A stretch of DNA of 64,000 nucleotides. Source: Pictodentalium vernedei (lineage: Eukaryota > Mollusca > Scaphopoda > Dentaliida > Dentaliidae). Shown here piece by piece: positions 1 to 8,699 of this stretch. Each line of letters begins with the position of its first letter. The first letter of the stretch is position 1. Under the pieces are notes generated by a model, which worked only from the letters and a program-made list of their open reading frames with translations, searched no databases and was not told the origin of the DNA. The translations under genes were made by a program, and so were the position numbers. The stretch spans positions 442,007,587 to 442,071,586 of the forward strand of contig CM062289.1 in the NCBI GenBank assembly GCA_031216915.1, given 5' to 3'.

Positions 1-221
1 AGAGACTGCACCTCTGATAGCAGAGCGTCTCTTTTCTGAGGGTTTGACGGAAGATGAGTCCACTTTGGACTTCGAGTTAATGGAGGCTTTCGTTTGAAGG
101 ATATCTTTAGACCTTCCGAAGTCACTCCTCTCACCCACGGGTCGTCCGTAATCGACGCCCACTCTTGAGAAAAACTCGACAACCTTCCGCCAACCGGAAC
201 GCGATAGAGGTTTGAGCCATC
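1..221 (-). CDS. DIRS-type pol (reverse transcriptase) N-terminus, partial
   Basis: After the gag stop, a second frame shifted by one base stays open to the window edge (73 codons). It contains VPVGGRLSSFSQEWASITDD followed by DPWVRGV and a basic, proline-rich stretch. This resembles the region just before the reverse transcriptase domain of DIRS/PAT-like elements. The frame is also open upstream into the end of gag, so the two frames overlap. An ATG that overlaps the gag stop (TGATGG) is in a third frame that soon stops, so it is unlikely to start pol. Frameshifting or internal initiation are both possible. The catalytic RT motifs, RNase H and recombinase would lie left of position 1. Confidence 0.75.
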
Positions 222-2322
222 ACCTCCTGGATCTGCGAGGCCTGCGGTAGGAGAAACCACGCCTTCCACGACCCGCACCTCGCCTCGTCGACCTCCGGGC
301 ATCCGACCGATTGTCCCGGCCTGAAGGACGTCCCGAACGAGAGTCACTATCCTGACGGTCTCTCGAATAAGAGCTAGAGGACGCACCGGAACCTCTATAG
401 GAACCTCTCTTGGGCGGATAAGACCCAGAAGTGCCCGCCTTATTCGTGTCTGCTGTATCCGACCTTTTAGGAGCGGATCTAAACAACAGAGAATCACTAG
501 CTTTCTTTTTAATATTATCATAAATAGCGGAAAGCTTGCCGTCAAAGAGAAGATCTCCTGAGACCGAAGCGACTCTAAGAGAGTTCTTCACCTTAGAATC
601 CACTAGTGTGGATGTAGACAGGGCTGCGTCACGTCTAACCAACTCCAGATTTGCCACTGAAAGGGCGGAGTTACACGTGGAATAAGCTACTGCCCTTGAA
701 AGAAGTCTTAAGGAGGATTGTATATCCTGAAACTCTTCCCCTTGAAGACGCAGTGATAACGCCTTAGTAAGGTGATCTGCGTAAGATAAGGCATCTAAAT
801 TGGCTCTGTTAGACGGAATAGCTGTTTCCAACACTGCGGTTGGAATAGAAGCTGACGACGGTAATGATAGCTCTAAGTCTTCCGCCTCGTCGTCCATACG
901 CAGAGGAACTCTCGGTATACCCTGACCTGCCGTGTCGAATTTATTCCTTGCATTAATGAAAGGCAGGTTGAGAGTATTTGCGGACAAGAAGCCTGCTTTC
1001 CCCGTCCTGGAAGCAAGTTTAAAAATAGCGTCGTTCAATAATTCAAATGTTCTTGCAACATTATTGGACTGCGACGGAAACTCGGGAGCGATGTCCCTGA
1101 ACCGCTCGAAAAAATCAGAGTCCAATGACGCTATAATTCTCCTGTCCGGAAGCGCAGCAGTCTGGCCCGACGGAACAACTTGAGGAAGAAAGTGTCGGAT
1201 GAAGTCCACGGCAGCTTTGTGTTGTTCCGAAAGGGATAGCTCCAATTCATCCGTATCCCTTTCACCATCCGGTCGGACCTCCCGATGTTCCCGGTCGTCC
1301 GCCCCCGATGCTTCGGCGGAGCGTACCGACCCAGCGCCGTCGGATAATTCTCGATCCGACACCGTTTCTGTCGGCTGCTGGGATGCTGCGATAAGCTGTG
1401 CTATCTGCACTAGAATGTCCGACGTCGAGACCTGCGGAGGAGCGGTCTTTCGCTGCTTCGCCGAGGGCAGCTCCGCATCAGATGGCTCCCGCATACTTTT
1501 CCTATGCGAACGTCCGGAGTCCATCGGTCTTGAATCCCTGGCTGCCGGATGGTGTGACCTGGTCGCCGAAGAATCCTTCATCGGCGAAGCTGGCAAAATA
1601 TCGGAGGTCACGCAGCCAAGGTGCGGTTGTGTGCGCCGACGAGAAGAGGAAGCCTTAACAGTCTCTGCGGACTGCTTATACAACGGAGCGTCCCGAGCGA
1701 CGGACGTATGCTCCGCTAAAGACACATTTTGTACCACAACATCTGGTCCCAGATGTTGTTGTACGAGAGAGGGGCCTCTCTCGCTCGCGGCCCGGCTGGA
1801 CCTGGACGAGCTAGGAACCGGACTAAAAGGCTTCCTCCGATCTCGTTCACTATCCGCCGTCACTGGGTGTGCATCTATTATTTTTATAGTGCTCGCATCA
1901 CCCAAAATTTCCTCTTGGACCGCATCGGACGAACCCGGCTGCCGAACCATTCGGTGAATGGACGCTACACCGGGCGAGCTAGCGGACGACATTTGTCTAA
2001 TCTCCATGAGCACTTTTGCCGCTAGCTCTGTATTTAATTGTGACGACGGACGCACACTTGAAGAAGATAACATGGAAACATCACCCTGTTCTGGTTCCTC
2101 TGAAATAGAAACTGAGAGAGTAGAGTGACCTTGTGGAGAAAGAGCCGGCATCGCTCTTTCTCCAGAAACAACATATCGTGACACACGTTTCCAATGTTTC
2201 TCATCCCAATGTTCACATACAGGACAGGGATTAATGCGAGAACACTGACTACAATTAATGCAATAATCATGAAAGTCAGAGGAAGATTTCTTCCTATTAC
2301 AATTTGAACAAGTTCCCTTCAT
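220..2322 (-). CDS. DIRS-type ORF1/gag-like protein, intact, 700 aa
   Basis: Uninterrupted 700-residue frame. The first true ATG is at 2322; the open frame extends to 2373 only through a TTG codon. The N-terminus is Cys-rich: CSNC at about residue 4, then pairs at CINCSQC and CPVC ending near residue 40, which look like a zinc-binding module. A long Ser/Pro/Arg-rich, probably disordered stretch follows to about residue 350. A more ordered helical region (about 370-610; for example FIRHFLPQVVPS, TFELLNDAIFKLA, LSYADHLTKALSLRLQGEEF) resembles the ORF1 core of DIRS elements. The tail is RGxGRGRR-like and very basic, suiting nucleic-acid binding. Role inferred: RNA-packaging structural protein of the retrotransposon. 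Two decayed relatives lie at 54.7-57.5 kb and 61.8-64 kb. Confidence 0.8.
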   Translation of the reverse strand: MKGTCSNCNRKKSSSDFHDYCINCSQCSRINPCPVCEHWDEKHWKRVSRYVVSGERAMPALSPQGHSTLSVSISEEPEQGDVSMLSSSSVRPSSQLNTELAAKVLMEIRQMSSASSPGVASIHRMVRQPGSSDAVQEEILGDASTIKIIDAHPVTADSERDRRKPFSPVPSSSRSSRAASERGPSLVQQHLGPDVVVQNVSLAEHTSVARDAPLYKQSAETVKASSSRRRTQPHLGCVTSDILPASPMKDSSATRSHHPAARDSRPMDSGRSHRKSMREPSDAELPSAKQRKTAPPQVSTSDILVQIAQLIAASQQPTETVSDRELSDGAGSVRSAEASGADDREHREVRPDGERDTDELELSLSEQHKAAVDFIRHFLPQVVPSGQTAALPDRRIIASLDSDFFERFRDIAPEFPSQSNNVARTFELLNDAIFKLASRTGKAGFLSANTLNLPFINARNKFDTAGQGIPRVPLRMDDEAEDLELSLPSSASIPTAVLETAIPSNRANLDALSYADHLTKALSLRLQGEEFQDIQSSLRLLSRAVAYSTCNSALSVANLELVRRDAALSTSTLVDSKVKNSLRVASVSGDLLFDGKLSAIYDNIKKKASDSLLFRSAPKRSDTADTNKAGTSGSYPPKRGSYRGSGASSSSYSRDRQDSDSRSGRPSGRDNRSDARRSTRRGAGRGRRGFSYRRPRRSRR

Positions 2323-3412
2323 TGTGAAAGAACAACAATAAGTCCTAGTTACTCGCAAAAACCCCTGACACAAAGATACATAATAACATGATCCATTAAT
2401 AAATGAAAAAACAATTGCAAAACAAAATAATTCTGAAAAAATATTTTTTCAGAGAAGCCCAAGTTGCTGAAAAGTAACGTTGAGCCCCGATGGATCCGAT
2501 GGCAAAGTGTGGTCAAAAATTTTAAAATTATATAAAATAATTAATGAGACACTTTCGGATAATATAAATGTATCTTATAATGAGATAAACTACCTCAAAG
2601 GCAAACAGCCCCCCTCAAAAAAGGCTGTTGCCAATGAAAACAAACAGTGTAAACACAGAAGAAAACATGACTCCAGGCACTGAAAAAACTGGCCCGGAAT
2701 CAGTCATCAATTACACTCTATCTGATGCAAAACAGAGACTCCCAGGGGAGAATCTGCAGAACATCAGATGGAAGATGCAGAACACAAACGTTATACACCC
2801 ATGGGTGAAAACGTAACTATGGGGAAAATAACAGAAAACATTCTGTAACCAAGCAACTCTCCCAGGGAATTTTTAGAAATGAAACTTCTCAAAAATATGC
2901 CAAAAGCATGGGAGAATTGCAAGGGGGGACTTTAGGTTAGGGGAGAGGAAACACTGAATAAGCAGTGCAACAATTAGCAAGAATGACAACAAGAGGCGTT
3001 TGCCTCGAAAATAGGCAACTTAACATAATTTCAACAAAAAATTTTAAGTACAGCCCTGATTATTTTTTGCCACTTCTTTTTCCCTCTCCTCCTTCTATCC
3101 TCCTTAGAATCACATTTTCTCCAAGAATTACGTGTCTGGCATCCTTTAAACTGAGATTTACAAGCACAAAGATCAGTGAGATGTTGACTGATGAAGGGCC
3201 AAACAGAGAATGATATTTGGCGCCAATTTCGGGACGACTGCGTCACTGCGCATGCACAGTAGAGTCGTACTATGGAGGTCCTTTAGGACATGATTTCTTT
3301 TTGTTTTGGATGCAAATTTTGGGGATTGGGGGGCAAAATTTGTGTTTGGCCCTGGTTTTTGTGGAGTTAGCACCAGCTAAGTCTGGGTCATTGGTACAGT
3401 ATAAAAATATGA
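2323..3412 (-). promoter_or_regulatory. DIRS leader with NRF-1-like and E2F-like palindromes
   Basis: This 1.1-kb stretch between the element's end and the gag ATG has no long frame. It holds TTGGCGCCAA at 3217-3226 (an E2F-like palindrome) and ACTGCGCATGCACAGT at 3245-3260 (an NRF-1-like palindrome with one change). The same pair recurs, with a perfect TGCGCATGCGCA, in the leaders at 53,451, about 53,731, 60,401 and 60,849. Both are factor-binding motifs common in TATA-less promoters. An internal promoter is inferred, not shown. Confidence 0.55.
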
Positions 3413-4620
3413 AGAAATGAAAGTTTTATATTTGGACCTGCATTATTAAAAACAATTCATCAAATGCAAATTCTTTTCAAAACTTCCATATTAAGTTGTA
3501 AATCTAAAGTTTTCCCCCTTTTTCTTCCAAATTACCACAAGTTCACAACTGATTTGAAACAGTAGTACTTCATCAACAAATGATAGCCAATTTATATCAA
3601 GCTGGGAAAAAACCACTCAACTCATTTTTGACTGAGCATGAAACATGATGGTTTGCAGGACTTTTAATCAAATACTTACTCTTACTTTTAAATCAGTGGA
3701 AGGTGTATAGGCTTACTTAATGTTCTATCACTTCCCCAAACTAACCTGAGTTCCAAAATCAAATACTTTGATTTTCTTGGAAGCATTTTTTACGTATCAA
3801 GCATAGCAAATCTGTACCAAAATGTGATCTATAGTAAATTGATATGACGTGACATCATTCTCTTACTTCAAAGAACATAGAAATTAGAAACGAGACATCA
3901 TGCATACACAATTTGAAACACACTATAATATAACCCTCAGTCATTCTTTTTCAGTATAATGTGTTACGATTATACACCGGGATTTTCACATTTCCTGTGT
4001 CACATCATCCTCATCTTTAAGAATAATATAATGAAATCCCTCAGTCTGTTGGGGGTAGTTTTACAAAAAATAATGATTTTCAGTGTCATGAGACTTAAAA
4101 ATGCCCATCTACATAAGGGATACCTTGGAAAAACACTTTCTGGTGAAGATGACTCCACCCCTCCCCCCCCCCCCCCACCCCACCCCCCAAAAAGTGAAGA
4201 AGATTCCAGAAGAAAAATTGTCTATTCTATATTATAATTAATAGGCATGGAGTGTTGCAGGATGTTTTTACTTGAATGATGGTGTCACATTAAGTACCAA
4301 TAAACAAACAAACAGAAACTTGTATACCAGAAAATGTACGGCAAATGTTTGAGAATCAATTCGATTTCGAATCTTGTCATATTGTTTCTATTCGATTTAA
4401 AACCATCTCGATTATTCAAAAAAAATCATATCCTAGAGAGACCTGGATTTCATACAGTTCTTTATTGTTGACTTTCTGAAGATAACAACTCCCCTAGCAG
4501 TTTTCTGATGAAAAAGATTGAATGTATCCAGTCTAACTAGATAGCACAAATTCAGTCAGGAAATTCATGAAAAAGACATTTGAAGCAATAGTCGGAATTG
4601 TGTTATGGTTTGTTTGCACA
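3413..4620. other. gtf2h1 intron sequence, no gene seen
   Basis: AT-rich sequence without exon-like frames or a recognised repeat. It contains a C-rich tract at about 4160-4190 that ends in an A-run. Later gtf2h1 coding exons were looked for on the minus strand and not found. Confidence 0.5.
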
Positions 4621-4626
4621 AGAAAT

Positions 4627-4705
4627 TGCCCTTTGAGTGCACCAAGGTGCCATCTGCAATGCCAAAGCATTGCAGATAGTGCCTTGTTGCAATCAAAGGA
4701 CGATA
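4627..4705. repeat. Small foldback repeat (CCCTTTGAGTGCA type)
   Basis: Imperfect hairpin of about 75 bases centred on GCAATGCCAAAGCATTGC. Relatives with the same outer arms and similar centres lie at 11,035-11,099 and 34,713-34,790, so this is a dispersed short foldback family. Confidence 0.6.
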
Positions 4706-4768
4706 AATGGCTTTTTCTTCGACCACCTTTGTGATACCTGTCAATTTTCTAATAGCCTAATATGCCGA

Positions 4769-5253
4769 TAAACCCTTTACCCAATGCAGACAATATCAAA
4801 ATTTATTATTTTAAATATAATTTTTTCAAATTTTTCAAAATATTTCAACAAAACCATATCATGTGACCCCTCGTTGGAACGAGCTCGAGGAGCTCGTTCC
4901 AACAAGGGGTCACATGATATGGTTTTGTTGAAGTTTTTTGAAAAATAATATTTTTTCAACTGCTGAATTTGCATATTACACGGGCGGATGCGGCAGATTC
5001 GTTGGGTAAATTTGTTTGTTTGTTGGTGGTTAACGTCACATATTTATGCACCATGGCTAATCGTGACACAACATGGAGATGAAGTCAAGTTTGGTCAATC
5101 GTTGATCTACATGTTGCCCATTTTAGAGGACTTTCACCCCAATCATTGGTGACTGGGTCCTATTTTACTAGTAACGCAGAACTGGTTTACCACAGTAAAC
5201 AAGTGCTGCGTACTTCCCGGGGTTCCCACTGGGATCGTTGGGTAAAGGGTTAA
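4769..5253. mobile_element. TTAA-type MITE, family A, interrupted by a SINE
   Basis: Ends are TAAACCCTTTACCCAATG on the left and GGGTAAAGGGTTAA on the right. A near-perfect palindromic core at about 4850-4930 is centred on GAGCTCGAGGAGCTC. TTAA at the ends and a CCCTTT terminus fit piggyBac-superfamily MITEs. The right end is split by a SINE at 5011-5234, flanked by a 12-bp duplication of MITE sequence (TCGTTGGGTAAA at 4999-5010 and 5235-5246). Confidence 0.8.
5011..5234 (-). mobile_element. SINE, third head type, with 12-bp TSD
   Basis: A 224-bp insertion with a (CAAA)n-like tail, read on the minus strand. Its 3' part (GATTAGCCATGGTGCATAAA and so on) is the tail shared by the tRNA-headed and 5S-headed SINEs at 13.3 and 15.2 kb, but the 5' part differs. 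A sister copy is at 47,835-48,056, also with a clean target duplication. The head (GGGAACCCCGGGAAGTA) matches no RNA gene I recognise. Confidence 0.8.
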
Positions 5254-5431
5254 TGTTAGGTTCATGACGGAGACAGACAGCACCAGTAAGTCATAGTATC
5301 ATAACAATGAAAAAGTGGATTTGATTTGGGATTCTATTGGGTTTCAAACCTTTTGCTTGATTTGAGATTCGATTTGAGAAAAACATAGTGATTTGCCGCG
5401 ACCCAGACTGTTGTAAGACAAATAATATTAC

Positions 5432-5633
5432 CTATTCTTCTCTTCGAGTTCACTGCTTATCTTTTGTTTAAACTTGGGCAGCAACTGTTGTAACAATTCT
5501 TTACAGCTATCTCTATCTTGTATCTGAGCTGAGCGTCCAACAGGATTGTTGAAATGGAATGTGTTTGCACTGCCATCATACATTTGCAGCTGAAGCTGGA
5601 TTTTTTCTTTTGTATCTGGTGAGATTTTCTGAA
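5432..5633 (-). CDS. gtf2h1: TFIIH subunit 1 (p62), coding exon 2
   Basis: Minus-strand exon between a TTTCCAG acceptor (exon starts at 5633) and an AG|GTAAT donor (exon ends at 5432). It encodes [20 protein letters not shown], then NTFHFNNP and [20 protein letters not shown] ending EEKNR. This is the second half of the p62 PH domain and the linker after it. p62 is a core TFIIH subunit. Its PH domain binds TFIIE, XPC and activator peptides in transcription and nucleotide excision repair. The first two bases complete the codon split with exon 1, and the exon ends two bases into the next codon, so the phases fit. The following exon lies outside the window or was not recognised. Confidence 0.93.
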
Positions 5634-5639
5634 CTGGAA

Positions 5640-5870
5640 AACATAAAGGGATAGAGATGGGCAATAAACAGTATGTGGAGAGTGGATTGTAACAAAATCA
5701 CCCACAGAGTGGAGTTATCACCCAAACTATAGCTTTCAAATTCTGCCAAAAAACAAAAGACAAAGAAATGTTTCACCCAATGGACCTCCGGGTTCAACCC
5801 GGAGGTCCATTGGCTGGAACTTTTCTTGTACTCGTTATGCAAAGCAGCAAAGTTGCAATTATTGCGTGTG
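5640..5870. repeat. Foldback repeat with CCAATGGACCTCCGGG arms
   Basis: Contains a perfect palindrome at about 5777-5812 whose arm is CCAATGGACCTCCGGGTT. The flanking sequence recurs in the opposite orientation at about 8935-9080 (GTGATTTTGTTACAATCCAC). It abuts the splice acceptor of gtf2h1 exon 2. Confidence 0.6.
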
Positions 5871-7400
5871 TGGAATTTCCACTATGTGTTTTTTGGTGAT
5901 AATACTCTCTTCATATGCTGTATACCAAAAAGCCGAACTGATACCGATATCATTGGGGATACTGAAACACCAAACCCAATCCATCATTGAATACCGAAAC
6001 TGTCCGAATTTTTTCATATTTTCCTACATTTGTATTAAGGCCTTGTAGAGGCTTGATGGCAGTTGAGATGTTCATTTTCATGAAAGAATTGACAAATTTT
6101 CTTTTCAGTTTTGTTAACCAGGGTTCGTACATCAAATCAAGATTGAAATACAAGGACTTTTCCAGGACTTTCAAGGACCAAAAAAGTGAATTTCCATGAT
6201 CTGCACTTGCATCTGTAATAACATAAAAATATGCGATATATATGTTATTTGTGTTACCTGACATAAAGTTTACTGTTCAAAGTATAGCTCCAGGTCCTTG
6301 TCGACAATGAGCAGAAATAGAGCACATCATATGGAACTCGGACATATATTTTTACAGTTACTGTGGGTACAAATGAATCATCTACCATTTTTGTGCGAGA
6401 CAGAAAACAGAAAAAGCAAGCAGTGAATTGGAGCATGTTCGACAGTGCCTCTAAGATTTTGACTGGGTTTTCCAGAGCTTTCAAGGACCGGCCTAAAAAA
6501 AACGTTTGTTTTCCATGACTTTCCAGACCTGGAATTTAAAACAGTCAAATTCTAGGACTTTTAAGGTTCCAGCCTCCAGGACCCACTTGCAAACCCTGGT
6601 TAACCCTTCAGAGCCTGGGAAATTGTCCCGAATTCCCACTAGACAACAATCTGTACAGGTCCAGTTGCTTAGAAGTGATTTCTAGTCAAGTCTTGGCTGC
6701 CTTAACAAGCAGCCAGGACTTGACTTGGAATCACTGCTCAGGTGAGTTATCTATTGTCACCAGGACCTCCTAATGATGGCATGTTAACAGCATATGTTCT
6801 GAGATCGCAGAAGCCTGGCATGGGCCTTTGAGGTTTAAGGTATGTTCGGAACAGGTCACAAAGTGACTGTAGATGTGATTTATATTGGCAAAAAAGGGCA
6901 TGTTAAGCTCATTGGCAGTGGCATTTGTGGCGCTGTTGGAGAATGATACACGAGAAACGTATTCTTCATTTTGCTGGTGTGAATTCCCTTTTGGTACTAT
7001 CAGCAAATATGTTAAATCAGAATACCTAACTGATACCATGGTATACCCCACACCCCTAAGAATATTGAAACCGATACTGTACCCAAAATATCAATACCAC
7101 CCATCACTAATTCCAACTAGACTACAACTTGTACATGTCCAGTTGCTTGGCAGTGATTTATCTATTGTCAGCAGGACCACCTAATGATGGTGTGTTAATT
7201 ATTGGTGCATGTCCTTAATTAGCATCTACAGCTGGCTAACACTACAGAGGAATAAAGTTATTTAATTATTTATAACTCTCTTGTCCATGCCAGATGATTT
7301 TTTTTTAGTACTGGGAAATATCCTCATACTGCGAATTGAACAAACTTGAATTTGAATCTAGCTCCTGGGGTTCCCACGGGGACATTTATTTTATTTTTTT

Positions 7401-7402
<2 letters not shown>

Positions 7403-7433
<31 letters not shown>
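7403..7433. repeat. 31-base poly(G) run
   Basis: Uninterrupted G run after TTTTTTTCC. Similar G/C runs lie near 4164, 23,063, 23,894-23,911, 29,622-29,641, 35,077-35,101, 35,939 and 59,707. They may form quadruplexes and are prone to length errors in assembly. Confidence 0.9.
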
Positions 7434-7434
<1 letters not shown>

Positions 7435-8019
7435 GGACATGAATCAAGTACTTATCACTCAAAAATATCACATATCAAATTTGGTTCAAATTGGACCACT
7501 GCTTCAGAAAAAAGAAATTCGGGTGGGTCCAAAAATCTTTCCCCTCCCTTTACAAAGGCAAATATTGATCCACAAACTTTGTTGAACAAACTTGATTCTA
7601 CACTTCACAAGGAAGCTCCATACCAAATATCAAGTCATTGTACCCACTGGTTCATGAGAAGACTTTTAAAGAATTTTGGAGCATTTTTCCACACCCCCCT
7701 CCCTACGGGGCCGGGCATGTTGATTTGAACAAAAACAGAATGCGATGTCAGAACAAGCAATCACCTCAAATTTAACTAAAACTGGTTCAGAGGTTTAGGA
7801 GGAGCAGATGCAAACACCATGTTCACGGACGACAGACGATGGATGGTGAATGATCACAAAAGCCCATCCTGACTTTCAGTCAGGTGAGCTAAAAATTGCA
7901 GGTGCGATGACTCACAAGAGTGACAGCTCTCCTCTAAATTGAAGGGCTGAAGGGTGATTGAAAAGACAGGCTTGATTATCCTAGATCGAAAAAATATAGA
8001 GACAAACGTTTATTCTTAC

Positions 8020-8173
8020 GCTTTATATCAGCATACAGGTGACTGATGGAAAAACTTTTTTTACTCTCCTGCATCCATGCCAGCCTTTCTCCCATGAGAT
8101 ACAATGTTCCGTTAATCTTTTTATTCCGAACACCGCCAATAATTAATAGTACTTCTTCAGATGACTTGGACAT
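8020..8173 (-). CDS. gtf2h1: TFIIH subunit 1 (p62), first coding exon
   Basis: ATG at 8173 begins [19 protein letters not shown], followed by [15 protein letters not shown] and [12 protein letters not shown], ending at a C|GTAAGA donor at 8020. This is the N-terminal half of the TFIIH p62 PH domain; the SSEEVLL, LYLM.ER.AW and I.H.YADIK blocks are typical of the family. 51 codons plus one base leave the intron in phase 1, matching exon 2. The two exons give about 118 residues of a protein usually near 550. The frame continues three codons upstream only through TTG, so the ATG is the likely start. A 5' UTR exon or promoter was not identified. Confidence 0.93.
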
Positions 8174-8369
8174 GTTGACAATCAATACACTGAAAAAGAT
8201 ACATCGGAATTAAAATTTGGTTACCGTATTTACTCTATGTATTGGGACAGCTAAAAATAATTATTTTCACAGGTGTCCCAATTCTTAGAAAATGGGGAAA
8301 GAACAGAGCCTGGTCTTGATTTGATGCTGAATAAAGTTGTGCGTGATTCGTTTTCCATCACTATGTACA

Positions 8370-8501
8370 AAAATCGCCGTCCAATTTTTTTTTATATTTT
8401 CATTTTTTGCTTCCAAAACATAGCTTATGATCCCTCATTGGAACGAGTGTATTGCGCTCGTTCCAATGAGGGATCATAAGCTATGTTTTGGAAGCAAAAA
8501 G
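8370..8501. mobile_element. TTAA-type MITE core, variant arms, truncated
   Basis: Palindromic core related to families A and B (AAACATAGCTTATGATCCC arm), but with three substitutions per arm relative to the copy at 24.5 kb, each matched in the opposite arm. The right side is cut off by a DIRS terminal fragment at 8502. Confidence 0.65.
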
Positions 8502-8630
8502 TTAAAAAATTTATAGTAATTTATATATTTTTTATACTTACCAATGACCCAGACTTAGCTGGTGCTAACTCTAACAAAACCAGGGCCAAACACAAATTTT
8601 GCCCCCCAATCCCCCAAAATTTGCATGATT
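8502..8630 (+). mobile_element. DIRS terminal fragment with alternative outer end
   Basis: Starts GTTAAAAAATTTATAG and continues to TATACTTACCAATGACCC, then the DIRS leader (TTAGCTGGTGCTAACTC, then CCCCCCAATCCCCC). The same outer 55 bases occur at both ends of the foldback at 60,226-60,581. It differs from the usual ATATTTTTATACTGTACC end. An AACG-type simple repeat follows at about 8652-8695. Confidence 0.65.
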
Positions 8631-8699
8631 GTCCACGCCCATAACTGTCCACGAACGAACGAACGAAACGAACGAACGAATGAATGAAACCAAACAATT

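Larger units (their letters stand above)
1..3412 (-). mobile_element. DIRS-like (tyrosine recombinase) retrotransposon, 5' part
   Basis: The element reads right to left. Its outer end at about 3412 (inverted ATATTTTTATACTGTACC) matches the ends of DIRS copies at 53,299, 53,582 and 60,696. A leader of about 1.1 kb, an intact gag frame and the first 73 codons of pol follow; the rest is left of the window. The order gag-pol, the pol N-terminus and the inverted ends fit the DIRS order. The recombinase of this copy is not visible. It lies left of the gtf2h1 exons on the same strand, so it is probably intronic in that gene; this is inferred because no later gtf2h1 exon is seen. Confidence 0.8.
5634..8019 (-). 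other. gtf2h1: gtf2h1 intron 1
   Basis: A 2.39-kb intron between the two recognised coding exons. It holds a foldback repeat at 5640-5850, AGGACTTT-rich degenerate repeats at about 6130-6600, related TCCAGTTGCTT/TTATCTATTGTC repeats at about 6640-6760 and 7080-7200, a 31-base G run at 7403-7433, and a repeat ending GGTGAGCTAAAAA at about 7790-7893. No coding exon was seen inside. Confidence 0.75.

Noticed and set aside
932-1957. Plus-strand open frames of 83, 252, 86 and 98 codons opposite the DIRS gag
   Set aside because: They are antisense shadows of the intact minus-strand gag; no start context, domain or homology was seen.
2323-2373. Seventeen extra codons upstream of the gag ATG
   Set aside because: The frame is open but its first codon is TTG; the first ATG is at 2322.
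7346-7585. Glycine-run proteins around 7.35-7.73 kb
   Set aside because: Produced by translating the 31-base G run; no other support.
7790-7893. Helitron 3' end (hairpin CCTGAC...GTCAGG followed by CTAA)
   Set aside because: The hairpin and CTRR-like end are present, but the next base is A, not the T expected at an AT insertion site, and no 5' TC end was found.
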